A stretch of DNA of 64,000 bases, taken from contig VICG01000006.1 of the NCBI GenBank assembly GCA_008692225.1, forward strand, positions 563,501-627,500. The letters run 5' to 3'. This DNA is from Monilinia fructicola (Eukaryota > Ascomycota > Leotiomycetes > Helotiales > Sclerotiniaceae). The notes under the pieces are model-generated. The model saw nothing but the letters and a program-made list of their open reading frames with translations. It did no database searches and was not told the DNA's origin. Each line of letters opens with the position of its first letter. The first letter of the stretch is position 1. The translations under genes were made by a program, and so were the position numbers. This document shows, piece by piece, positions 14,011 through 26,522 of this stretch.

Positions 14011-14829
14011 CGTTTAAATAATTATAATACCTTTAAAAATGAATTACTTTTTATAATAATAAAGTTTTAAGGAAGTTATAGAATTACTAGAATTAGTTTG
14101 TTTTTTTACTTTTTACTATATAAGCTATATAAAAGGATTTTTGTATATTTCTATATAATTTTGCAACAAGAACAGTTAGAGTGTAAGTAAAATTAGGTTT
14201 TTGATATAAGATTCACTGATTATCAAAAGATCAGAATTTTGGTCCCATAAACCGAGCTCCCTGTATCATGTACGCCCCTGTATCTTGAACGTTTTAACAT
14301 TTTCGAAAATAAATAATTATAAATTAATTAATCGATAAAATGATCTGAAATTTTTATATAATCATAAATTAAAATAAATCGATTATAATAATAATTTTTT
14401 GAATATAAAATATTATATAGTGTTAAAATTAATATTAATAAAATAATAAAAAAGTTAAATTAATATTTTATTAATAAAATAAAGAATATAAGATTTTTAA
14501 AGATTATATTTTATTTTTTAATATTTTTATTATTTATGATTAAAGATTTGTTTCTTAAATTTCTTAAAAATATATAATTTGATTTTTATATTGAATTTTA
14601 AAAATAAGAATAAAGAAAATTTAATACAAAAATAAAATAATTAAAAAGAATATCTTATAATAATAATATTAATAAATATAAAACTTAATCAAATAAATAT
14701 ATAGAAAAATATATAAAAATAATTTTTATTAAAAAAACTTATTTCAATTAAATTTAAATGATTATTTAAAATTTTAAGTAATATAAAAAATAAAGTAAAA
14801 TTAAAATTAAAGAATATAATTATTATATA

Positions 14830-15432
14830 CGGTAAATTACTCTCATGCCACGAAAATCAGACTTATTTTACTATAATGCCACATAGATTCTAGCCTTTTT
14901 GAATAGAATCTAATTTAGAATCTAACCAAAAAAGGCTAGATTCTAAATTAGATTCTATTCAAAAAGGCTAGAATCTAAATAGTGAATTATAAATTTTTCA
15001 AAATCTAGTATTTTCATTGGTCGATTATTAGTAAGCAAAAAAGCTCCGACTTTCCGTCCTACCTTCGGAGCTTAATTATTCCGGCCATTTCGAAGGTGGT
15101 CAACCATTTCGGCCATTTCGAAGGTGATCAACCATTTCAGCCATTCCATTCTGGCCCTTCCATTCCGACCATTCCATTCCGACCATTCCATTCTGGCCCT
15201 TCCATTTCGGCCATTCCATTCCCGACCCTTCCATTTCGGCCATTTCATTCTGGCCCTTCCATTTCGAAATAATATAACTACTAATTTATTAATATAAAAA
15301 ATCTATTATAAAACCCTAGATTCTAGCCTTTTTGAATAGAATCTAAATTTGGCATTATAGTAAAATCACCTCGATTTTTGTGGCATGAGAGTAATTTTTT
15401 TCGACTTTTCATGGCATGAGAGTAATTTACCG
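14830..15432 (+). mobile_element. 603 bp MITE-like element with inverted ends
   Basis: Left end CGGTAAATTACTCTCATGCC and right end GGCATGAGAGTAATTTACCG are perfect inverted repeats. Further in, CATAATGCCA... and TAGATTCTAGCCTTTTTGAATAG are also inverted on both sides. The interior carries a copy of the ACTTTCCGTCCTACCTTCGG + CCATTTCGGCC minisatellite block found in the large arms. There is no coding frame. Flanks are AT-only, so the target duplication cannot be called with certainty (possibly TA). Confidence 0.75.
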
Positions 15433-15576
15433 AATTATATATTATATTATATAAAAAATAATATATAGTATTTATTATCTTATAAATTTATTATATATAA
15501 GTTTTTTTAAAATAAAAAATTATATAATTGTTTTAAATAAAAATTTTATAATTCAAATTGTTGATTTTCTATAGCG

Positions 15577-17018
<1,442 letters not shown>

Positions 17019-17085
17019 AAATGCTCTTCCACTCCCTTCTACTCCCTTCCTCCCACCTCCTCTCTTCCACCTCCTTCCTTCCGCT

Positions 17086-17255
17086 ATTCTATATGCTCCT
17101 GTATACTCCTATATGCTCCTATATGCTCCTATATGCTTTTATATGCTTTTATATGCTCTTATATACTCCTATATACTCCTATATACTCCTATATGCTCCT
17201 ATATGCTCCTATATGCTCCTATATACTCTTATATATACTCTTATATACTCCTTTT
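17086..17255 (+). repeat. 10 bp minisatellite (ATATGCTCCT/ATATACTCCT)
   Basis: Tandem 10 bp units with G/A variation at one position, keeping all three frames open for about 80 codons (repeating Tyr-Ala-Pro-Ile / Leu-Leu-Tyr). The open frames come from the period, so I do not call a protein. Confidence 0.85.
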
Positions 17256-18058
17256 CAGACTTTTGAAAAGCTATAGTTATTATAACTCCACCACCACCAT
17301 CACCCTTTCAACGCCACTAACGCAATTAACAAATAAAACTTTAAATATAATTTAAGCAAAGCTTTTAATTGATTTTATTTTTATAGTTAATATAATAAAT
17401 TTTAAGTTATTGAAAAAACTCACTTCGTTAAAACCTTGAAATTAAAACCAGAATTTCCAATTAATTATAAATCTAATAAACTTAAAATTGATTTAGATTA
17501 TAAAAGTAATTAAATTGATTTTAAATATATAATTAGTTTTTTAATATCTCATTGTAATCTAATACATATATAGCTTTAAAATAGCTTTTACTAAAGGAAT
17601 TCAGTTTTTTATCAAAAATGTAATTAAATAATTTTAAATCTTTATAAAGATTAACGTGCCCCTCGTTTTGATTAGCTTAATTTATAATATAAAATTAATT
17701 AATGCGTATTTATTATTATAAATTATAATAAATTGTTAAAATGTTAAAACTTTATGAGGGTATGAAAATTGAGATAATAGGGATGGCTATTACGAAATTC
17801 GGTGAGGTTACGAGTTAACATCCAGATGGACTATAGTGAATCATAGTAAATCAAATTGACATACATGAGATTGGGGAGAAATGATTTCACCTCGTCATTC
17901 AATCCAATCAATACATTAAACATAAGTGAATTTGAATCTGTGCCCTTCTCGCTTTCCTAATGTAAACCGTATAAAGTGAAAGTATAATAGTCCAGAACCC
18001 AAGATTCAAACAATTCCACTACAACCGAATTCAACAAAACATCTAACGAGATTGATAA
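17256..18058. other. transition zone, no gene seen
   Basis: AT-rich to about 17760 with no repeat copy recognised, then ordinary composition. The last 150 bases would hold the promoter of the RBR gene. Confidence 0.45.
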
Positions 18059-18137
18059 ATGTTAATTTTCAAGAGCTTTAGTTCTGGAACTATCAGTATG
18101 GATAAGTATCAATTATCACCTGGCGCATCGGAGGAGT

Positions 18138-19298
18138 TTGACTCAGGATTACAAAACAACGGCTATAGATCGATCATTACATACCTCCAGCGATATTGAC
18201 GTCGTAAAACAATCAACAGCTGCTCCTACGAGCCATCTCAATCCAAAAACCATCTTCGGTCACCCAATAGAGATATTTACCTTGCAATCCGTCAAAAAAA
18301 TCCTCTCCCTGTTCAAAAAGCAAGGCAGTATTCGCAAAACGTCAACTCTCGAAACACTGCTCCCCAAGATCCTCGATCTCGAATGCAAAGTCACTTTCGA
18401 AGAGCACATTACCGTCGCGCAACTCCTTGCTAACAATCGACCTCTCACGCGCTCCAGCCTTAGGAGAGGATTTAGAAACTGTGACGATGACGGGGAGGAG
18501 GTATTCACTGGGGAAAATCGAACTTGCCAAATTTGCTTGGAGAGCTTGCCCGCGGCAATGTTTAGGAAGGGGCTGTGTGGATACGAGAAAGGAGAACTCA
18601 CAGCGAATTGCAGACATCATGGCCATCATAGCCTTTGTACTGATTGTGCGAAGGCATATATGATGGCTACGTGTGAGAGTAGACACTGGCATGATATCAG
18701 ATGTCCGCTTTGCCCTGAGAAGATTGAGGCGTCGACTGTGGCAAAGTACTTGAGTGGAGATATGCTGTTAAAGTAGGTTTTCTCTCTACATACGGCTTTT
18801 GTTTGATCAATCTCTTCATTCTTCTTGTCTTGTATCGAATCTAGACTAATCTTTCTAAAGCTACAACGAGTATATGAGAACATCCAAAATGCGCCATCTG
18901 CCAGGGTTCTCCTGGTGTCTTTCTCCTAGCTGCAGCTCTGGACAAGTTCATACCCCAGGCGACGCATCCCCAAATATGATTTGCCAAAAATGCGGATTTG
19001 CTACATGTTATTCTCATCAACTACCCTGGCACCATGGCAAAACATGCGAGCAAGCTGGCGGTTTGAAGTCCAAGGAAGACCGCGATTCAGAGGCGTGGAT
19101 TAGATCACAGACAAAAAATTGTCCGCGCTGTGGCGTTGCGACTATGAAGAGTGGAGGTTGTGATGGAATTTTTTGTAAGTCATCTGAGATTGTGCTAACG
19201 ACCTCGGCTATTCTTAAGGGGAAATGCTTATGCAGAATCATGGACTAACGTATATAGGTAAATGTGGTAAATCCTGGAACTGGAAGAGCAATATTTAG
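18138..19298 (+). CDS. RBR (RING-IBR-RING2) E3 ubiquitin ligase-like protein
   Basis: Three exons: up to 18772, 18861-19174 and 19258-19298, with introns GTAGGT..AAAG and GTAAGT..ATAG. RING1 is CQICLE...CRHHGHHSLCTDC...CPLC, IBR is WCLSPSCSSG...CQKCG..CYSHQLPWHHGKTC, and RING2 is CPRCGVATMKSGGCDGIFC joined across intron 2 to KCGKSWNW. RBR ligases take ubiquitin from an E2 via a RING2 cysteine. Here C of GGCDGIFC is the likely site. It is short, with stop soon after RING2. An in-frame stretch after a further stop (about 19325-19494, ICDHRTAPEAYH...) may be a lost C-terminal exon. The 5' end is unclear: the frame opens only at a TTG at 18138, while an ATG at 18059 starts a different frame that closes at ~18200, so a frame break or missed intron is likely. 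Confidence 0.75.
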
Positions 19299-20544
19299 TA
19301 TATACTACTGATCAATAGAGACAAATTTGTGATCATCGCACCGCACCAGAAGCATATCACCAGAGGCAGATGGAGATTGCGAACATCGCTGATGGGGACA
19401 TGAAAAAGCAAACTCCAGAATTTGAGGATTTGAATTCAACAGCGAATAGAGACTACAAATATGTACAGTGTTGCTTCATGACTGACAAGCCCTGATATTA
19501 CTTCTAAATGGATCCATTTTGGATATTCAAGAAAAGTTAATATGAGGATAGGATAGTCCAGCACTGGGGATCTTAGATAGCAGTAATGTTATATCATTAC
19601 GAAAGATCTTCACGATGATAAATCTGTGGAAATTCACCAGCACGGTACTAACAATCTACATGGTATTTCCTTCCATTCCGTGCTCTGCAACACCTTTAAA
19701 TCATATAAATTCGTAGTTGTACCCCTATTTCATAACTTCGTATTTAGGAATGCAATAAATGATGTATTACTATATATGAGAGAACCCTCATCTCTTAGCA
19801 TTGGTACAACAGATTACCTACCTAGTAGTATATAGGTAAGATTCTGGCATTTCATTTCGGCTTCAGAGCATAATTACCACTCGCGCGCTTAACTTCCTTG
19901 CGATGGTGACCTGTAAGTAGTTGACTACCATTCCATGGACCGAATCAAAAAAACACCACGAGTCGCTCCAGCCTCTGAGGATCACGAAACTTTGTACAAT
20001 GATGAGACTGAGGAAGCTCTTGCTGAAAAGCAATTTCGCAATGTGGATTTAGAGGGGTGTGGCGTTGCTGGGGGCTTGGGTTTCGGGGATGTTGGGGAGG
20101 TGTGTGCAGTCATTCGATCGGGCTTGCTGTGGACGCATATTGGTTTCTGGAAGATTTTGGTGAGTTGTGTGATGGATGCTAGGGGGCTTTGTTCAATAAT
20201 GGACGTCGAAGTGAAGTTTTTAGGGGGGAAATGGTTTGAATTTTGGGAGAGTGACCATAATTATTGCATACCTCAGGGAGGAATGCAAATCTAGAAATCG
20301 TGAGTGCTGTGGGTGTCTGGACTCTTTAGTAGCTTGTGAGCTGAATCTGGTTGATAATTATATTTTGCTATAATAGCTCAGCTGCTCGCGTGCAGGTAGA
20401 GATGATAGAATGCTGATGGCTAGTGGTTCAAGTGGTTTACACTTTGATCAGAATTTCCCTTTCTTAGCCAGCCCCCCTAATGATTAACCACTCCATTGAT
20501 CTTTTAATGCCCCTCATAGTACTAGCCTAGAGTCACAGATATAT
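19299..20544. other. gene-poor spacer with one doubtful ORF
   Basis: Contains the possible trailing RBR exon to ~19494 and a plus-strand ORF at 19935-20294 (119 codons, MDRIKKTPRVAPASEDHETL...). The first ~45 residues have natural composition (charged, DETEEALAEKQF), the rest looks like read-through. It could be the first exon of an unknown gene, but I cannot support more. Confidence 0.35.
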
Positions 20545-21090
20545 CTACGTCCTGGCCGTCCTTTTCTCCTTTTCCTCCCACTTCCGTAGAAGGCCTCCGG
20601 CGATCTTCTCGAATCCTTCTATATCATCTTCATTCAACGGTGGAGCATTCTCTCTGAATGGAACCATGACCAATTTATCTTCCATTATCCTGTCTATCAT
20701 CTTCTCCAAATACTCTATATCGATCTTGATTTCCGATAGCTCCAATTTGGCCTTCCTGATTTCAACTCTGTTGACCATCGCCTTTTGAGCATTCTGATTC
20801 ACGGTTTGCGAGTTCCTAATGTTCCCATTGGTTGGTGTCTTCATCATGATCATCTCCATTATTTTTCCCATAAACGTATCTCTTGTCCCCTCCAAAGGAT
20901 TGCTAGATTCAGGTATAGATCTGTTCTCCGCCTGTAGGCTGATGAGATCATTATATCTGGAGAGCATTCGCTGTTCATAATCTTTTACGTAATTCAAGGC
21001 GAGGGTAATCTTCTCGTTAAGTATCACCTCCGATACAACGGTGAAGCTAGAGCAAAAGGATGGAGAAGGTGAAACCACATGTTGATTCAT
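20545..21090 (-). CDS. hypothetical coiled-coil protein, 181 aa
   Basis: One uninterrupted minus-strand frame of 181 codons from an ATG (MNQHVVSPSPSF...). After a short Ser/Pro start the protein is strongly helical and charged, with likely coiled coils around residues 28-55 (EKITLALNYVKDYEQRMLSR) and 110-145 (RVEIRKAKLELSEIKIDIEY), and a C-terminal segment FEKIAGGLLRKWEEKEKR. No signal peptide, membrane segment or enzyme motif. I do not recognise the family. Nearby minus-strand ORFs could be relatives or remnants but show no clear match. Confidence 0.6.
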   Translation of the reverse strand: MNQHVVSPSPSFCSSFTVVSEVILNEKITLALNYVKDYEQRMLSRYNDLISLQAENRSIPESSNPLEGTRDTFMGKIMEMIMMKTPTNGNIRNSQTVNQNAQKAMVNRVEIRKAKLELSEIKIDIEYLEKMIDRIMEDKLVMVPFRENAPPLNEDDIEGFEKIAGGLLRKWEEKEKRTART

Positions 21091-22020
21091 GATAGGCGGA
21101 GGTAAGGATTGATCTCTTGAGATTCTAAGCGAAAATGGATGTTTCTGAGGCTACATAGGAGAAGGAGCGTGGGAGATTGTATGTGTGAAACTTCACTGGA
21201 CTGGAAAATCGGTAATCCTTGGGGTCCAGTAGAAATAGATAGAATGATCAAAGTCTTGATATCTGGGACTCCAATCAAACAAGAATGATGGCTAAGAATG
21301 ATGAAGACCAAATAAAAGTGTTCAGATTTTCCTAAAGTAGTAATGCAAGTATATGTATTTGATAATAGAGCTATTAATGCTGTAACAAGATGTTGAAAGA
21401 AGAAGTGCTTGAATATCAATCAGCCGTGTAGACAGGAAAGACAAATGCTCAGAGTATTGCATAAGAGGTGCGATATCTAAATATTTGTAAGAGGAGAGGC
21501 TCGGTGTAGAGGGGAAGGAGCAAAGATGATGTGTTTGGTACGTTAACTACTCAATTAGTCTTGCTCAAGAAGAAAATAAAATACTTTCGATAGAACCTTC
21601 CAAGGGCTTGATTACCGAATCATGACAGATTGAAGTTTGAGAATGGTTTAACATCGGAATAGCATTTTGCGAAAGACGGTGCAAGATATCACGCATGGTA
21701 GGCTTTTGATCATTCTCGGAGGGTGCGATGATAATGCATATTGCTTTCGGTCTATCGTTATTGTTCATTATTTGGTCATAATCCCCAGTGCTTTTCTCCT
21801 TTTTATCCAACTACTTAACACGTCCACGGTCTTCTAGGTAAGATTTCGCGAATCACTAGTGCAACACTCTCCCATTATTCTTTCATAGAAGTTTCATCAT
21901 ATTTGTTTTATCCAAATGGCAAGAAAATAAGTTACGGATAGTCTCCATGAAACATGGACTTTTCACCAACTCCTCAAATCCTACCCATTCAAAGAGTTGC
22001 CTTCTTTTCCTCAAGTATCC
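21091..22020. other. spacer with a doubtful short ORF
   Basis: A minus-strand ORF of 81 codons at 21565-21810 (MDKKEKSTGDYDQIM...) has reasonable composition but no family. Nothing else is seen. Confidence 0.35.
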
Positions 22021-22329
22021 TTACCACCTCTTCACTCTTCCCCATACTCCAAGATTTCTGCATCCCTCTCCCTCAGCAGCTCGGCAGCTCAGCCGAACTG
22101 CCTCTCTTCTCCTACTCCGAAACTCCCATATCACCTCATAAAGACCCAACACGCGTTTCGTCTCCACACATCTCTCAAACATTGCTAGGGCAGCCATACT
22201 CGCATCGTTTGCTAAACTTTCCAAGCTTGTCAAAGTTTCAATATCAGTGCTCAGGTGCTTGTCCGTAGACTTTCGGTCCAACGCCCCTAAAGCTATCTTC
22301 TCCATTTTTTGCGTTTGATATAGTTGCAT
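22021..22329 (-). CDS. hypothetical protein, 102 aa (weak)
   Basis: Minus-strand frame of 102 codons from an ATG (MQLYQTQKMEKIALG...). The first ~75 residues look like a real soluble helical protein (TDIETLTSLESLANDASMAA, MFERCVETKRVLGLYEVIW), followed by an Arg-rich tail. No family recognised, no partner exon found. It may be a fragment of a longer gene. Confidence 0.35.
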   Translation of the reverse strand: MQLYQTQKMEKIALGALDRKSTDKHLSTDIETLTSLESLANDASMAALAMFERCVETKRVLGLYEVIWEFRSRRREAVRLSCRAAEGEGCRNLGVWGRVKRW

Positions 22330-22987
22330 TTCTTTGAGGTAGAAGGTTATTTTCTTATATTCTGGTGGACTGGTATCTGTTGAATGAGAGGCTCCATAGA
22401 GGAGGTTGGGGCTCTATGGAGCCTAGGGGGCGTGGATGGAGTGTGGGATATAGTATGCAGGGAATGAGATCTGGGATTTGGCTCTGGCAAGATGCGACTT
22501 GAGATCTAGAGTGTAGAGCTGGTTATTGAGAATAGCAGAAGACGATTTCTTCGAGTTGAAAAGAGTTGTGTAGTATAGCAGTCAGTATGCAGAACGCTAA
22601 ATGAATGGATTTCTGACAGCAAGGTAAGCAAATGAAACACTTTGTTCGTGAATATTTGTGATTGCAAACTTCTTTCTTTCGACGTCTTTATTGATTATTA
22701 GAATTCTCTTTTGTTTCGAATCAAGCAGAATTTCCTACATTTGTGAAGGTCATTCTCCAGTACGCTTCCCTGTGTTTGGAAGAAAGGTGGAGAGCTATAA
22801 TTCTGTCTCAAATCCCACGAGCTCTTGTTTCCTTCAAGTTCCCTCGGGAATCCCTGCTCGACTATGACTGTGAAATGTATCGCTTGTATCTCTTCCAACG
22901 ATATCGAAAGTCCAAGCCGATCTAACCTTTCAATGACATGCGCTGAGAATGACCAGAATTTTCATCTCCAAGAATATGCATTTTACT
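22330..22987. other. intergenic, no gene seen
   Basis: Several short overlapping frames on both strands, none with convincing composition. Confidence 0.4.
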
Positions 22988-24033
22988 TCATGAAGTTTTC
23001 AAAGCCCACTTAAGCAAATCCTTCTCGACAATATCGTCCTTCCTCTCAAGCAACTCATTAACATCCCATCTAGCGTCCAAAAATCTCCCATTTAACCACT
23101 TCAGATCCTTGATATTCCTACTTAACCAAACACAAAACCCTCCACAGAGATCCACACTATCAACCAAATCTATGTCTCTCATCAGCACTTTTCAAACCAA
23201 GCTAACTATAAATTTAAAACCTATCCGAAAATCCAACTAGAATGAAAATGGCGGAGCAAACTCAAAATCCCAAACAATAATCTAAAGAAAAAGGGAAAAT
23301 AAAAAAGAAGAAACTCACACTCCAAAAACACCTCCGGCGTATTTCCAGCCGCCATCCTGGTCGCCACAGCCCCCGGATGCACAACCACAGCCACCACACC
23401 CCTCCCCCCAAACTGCCTCCCCACCATCTCCACCAACCTACTCTGCGCAAACTTACTCACACAATACCCCGTATTGGCAATCGGGCCCTCCACCAACCCC
23501 GCAGCCAACGACCCAATCTGGATGAAGGCCCCCGGGCCCGCTCCCTCGCCCCCCACCAACAGCGGAACAAGATACCGCGCACAATAATACGCCCCCAACA
23601 CATTAACATCGAAGTTCCTTCGGAACCACTCCGGGTCTCCCTCCGTCACCTCCAGGGTCACGGGACCCGCGTACCCGGCATTCACGACGCAGGTATCGAG
23701 ACGGGGAAAGGTGTTCCGGATGAAGAGCCCGAGATCGCGGATGTCATTTTCGGAGGAGATGTCGCAGGGGACGATGGCGATGTGGGGCTTGGGATGGGGT
23801 GGTGGGGGGTAGAGCGAGCGGGCTTTTTGGGCGACGAGGGATAGGTCGGTGGAGGAGCGTGAGGCGAGAATGAGTCCTGTTGCGCCGGCTTGCGCGTAGC
23901 TGTAGGCGATGTGCTCGCCGATGCCGGTGCTGGCTCCGAGGATGCAGACCGTGAAGGGGGTGGGGAGGGGGTTGTTGGTTGGGGCTGTGGAGGGGGTGAG
24001 GGTGTGGTGGCGGGTGGACGTTATGGTGTTCAT
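22988..24033 (-). CDS. short-chain dehydrogenase/reductase (SDR), 298 aa
   Basis: Two exons (24033-23319 and 23169-22988) joined over a 149 bp GTGAGT...ATAG intron give 299 in-frame codons including stop. Classical SDR features are visible: the cofactor loop GASTGIG at about residues 33-39, a following ASRSS that suggests NADP(H) use, NAG in VVNAGYAGP, the active-site YCVSK (Tyr-x-x-x-Lys), and HPGAVATRM after it. The C-terminal exon (VDSVDLCGGFCVWLSRN...WLNGRFLDARWDVNEL) is typical of fungal SDRs of unknown substrate. No targeting signal. The substrate cannot be told. The 5' exon is very GC/pyrimidine rich compared with its neighbours. Confidence 0.88.
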
Positions 24034-25037
24034 TGTTTTGGGAGGATAGAGTTAACGTTGAGGGGGGAAGTTTGAGGAAAGAGATCATGAAGCGGGATAT
24101 CGAGGTCGCTTTATGTGAACTTTTGATTTATACATTTTACCCATCGTGATGTAATCTTATCCATCATGACATGGGATCTAGGTAGCTATTCTTTCGACTC
24201 ATAATGAGCAATCTTGATAGAAGCCATATATATAAGCTTTCATTGGCCCAGCAATTCGAAAACAACAGTGGGGTCCAACTCCGGCGAGTCAGTGACGCTT
24301 TAGTGTCTTCCACGTCTTATGGACCCTGTATTGAGCGGCGCTTAGGGGCTCTTTTTAGCGAGTAATCTACAAACGCGATACTTGGTAATTTACCAGAACC
24401 TCCTTTCAATCCTTACACTTTGCCATTCACATCAATTTCATGATGAGGTTTGATTCGAGTATTATATCGTTTCCTGAATTCTTATTGCTGATCAAGATTT
24501 TCTATTCATATTAATGTGATAAAGAGAAACAATCTGATTCACCTTATTTTTAGTTTGAGGAGGCTAGCTACGCTGAGACAATTTTACGATCAACATGTAT
24601 ATACCGAGCCCGAAAGGCCTAAAAGTGAAAATAGCCGGCCTCCACGGCGGTGGCCCCCGGAGGGCCAGCGGAGCGTCAGTAAAGCATCATTTTCTTGCTT
24701 CATTGGATATTGTAGCGAGATATTTGGAGTCATGTCAAAAGATCAATGTGTAAATTTGGAAGAATTCTATTCTCTATTCCTTATTATATCGTGGTATCGT
24801 GTTGTGTCGTATCGTATCCATCCTTCCATCTTCCGCTTGCAACTCCGCCTAACAAAGAGGAGAGAAGGAAAATCATGCAAATGCAAGAAATTAGAACGCG
24901 CGTATATACATTAGTGTGCCTATTGCCACCCAGCCTATCATCAGATATTCCCTTTCCTTTTCCCTGTCCCAAACCAGACACCCTTAGAGCAATCCACTCC
25001 TATCCTTGGTTTCCATTATTAGAGTAAGGGACGTGAA
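24034..25037. other. intergenic between SDR and permease
   Basis: No credible gene. A short GC-rich patch at about 24630-24680 interrupts ordinary sequence. It is read by a 132-codon plus-strand ORF (24516-24914) that otherwise looks random. Confidence 0.4.
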
Positions 25038-26522
25038 TTAGACGGTTTCCTTCTCCTCAACTGTCATAACCTTATCGCCATCATAATGAACATTCTCAAC
25101 CACACCACCTAATGCTCCACCCTCAAAGCTAGCAACGACAACGTCCTTAACTCTCATGATATGCTTTCCGTGTCTAATCCAATGGAAAGTAACATATCCA
25201 AGGACATAAACAAATCCGACCAATGGGACCACATACGAGATACGTGTTCCGGCAGAATCTGCAATAGCACCTTGAATAGGAGGGAAGACTGCACCACCGG
25301 AGACACCCATGACGAGAATACCTGCACCGCGACGGGTGTGACGGCCAAGATTTGCAGTACCGAGTGTAAAAAGAGTGGGGTACATAGGAGCCTCGAAGAA
25401 AAAGAGAAGGATGAGGATGACGACTGCGCCCTTTCCGTGCCAAGCTGATACAACAGCTGTGAAAACGATGGCAAAGAAGGAATAAATCATCATGAGGAAA
25501 TCGGCTTGGAAAATGGTTGCAAGGGCAGTGGCGATGAATCGACCAACTGTGAAAGTGATGAGCGCGTAGGAAAGCATGTTGGAAGCTTGTGAGGAACTGA
25601 AAGATGCATTCTCTGTGGCGTAGTTGATGAAAAACGATGCAACAGTAACTTGAGCACCAACATAGCAGAATTGAGCAATGAAGGCGAAGATCATGTTGTA
25701 TTGCTTGTAAATGGGTCCTTGGCCAATCTCTCTTCCAAACTCATCGACAGCAAAATTTTCGGTTTTGACCGTGCTGGATTCGAGCATTTCTTCGGAAACT
25801 TCAGGGAGTTTTGCGACGAGGAAAAGGACAGCGATAGCGACACCGGCGCAAGCAACTGCGAGATAGACAAATTGAACATTGGTCAAGTTATGAGCATTGG
25901 CACCCGTGAAGAAATATTTTCCGGCGATCAAAGGGCCAATGAAGGAAGCAACACCATTCCATGATTGACAAAATTGAAGACGAGCGGATGCAGATGCTGG
26001 GTCACCAATGACAACAGCATAAGAGTTGGCGGCAGTTTCAAGAGTAGCGAGACCGCATGCAATGACCAAAGTACAAGCGCAGAAACCACCAAAGGAGGCA
26101 ATTCTGTTTTGATATGTGGAGAAATGGGCAGTTGGCCTTGAGTGTGATGTTAGCTATGATTCAAACATCATTAATGTTTGAGTGGATACAAAAACTTACC
26201 AAAACATAACAGCCCCAAGAGAGTAGAGTGAAAGACCCATCAAGATAGTAATCTTATAGCCCTTACGCTTCATGACTTCAGCGGCGATGGGAGAGAAGAG
26301 AAGATAGCCACCACCAAAGTAAACCACTTGCAGACCAGTAGATTGAAGTTTGGTAATATCGAGAACGGTCTGGAAATGTTTGTTAAGAACATCAAGTAAA
26401 CCATAAGAGAACCCCCATAGGAAGAAAAGAGAGATCACAAGGGAGAGTGGGAAGATGAGAGCTTTTCCACGTAGGAAACCTGTCGAGAGAGGTGTAGTAT
26501 TGATTGGAATTCCACCAGCCAT
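25038..26522 (-). CDS. major facilitator sugar/H+ symporter, FucP/GluP type
   Basis: Two exons (26522-26200 and 26136-25038) over a 63 bp GTAAGT...CAAG intron give 474 codons including stop. The product has about 12 hydrophobic segments: the first two are ALIFPLSLVISLFFLWGFSYG and LQVVYFGGGYLLFSPIAAEV, and a loop has the typical MKRKGYK. The FFLWGFSYGLLDVLNKHFQ segment near residues 30-50 and ATLETAANSYAVVIG are hallmarks of the L-fucose/glucose-galactose permease family, which imports sugars with protons across the plasma membrane. Long hydrophilic middle loop at EEMLESSTVKTENFAVDEFG. N-terminus and C-terminal tail are cytosolic by family topology. Substrate is not determinable. Confidence 0.88.

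Noticed and set aside
23377..24088. long frames of 60-155 codons overlapping the dehydrogenase
   Set aside because: Shadows of the GC-rich SDR exon in other frames.
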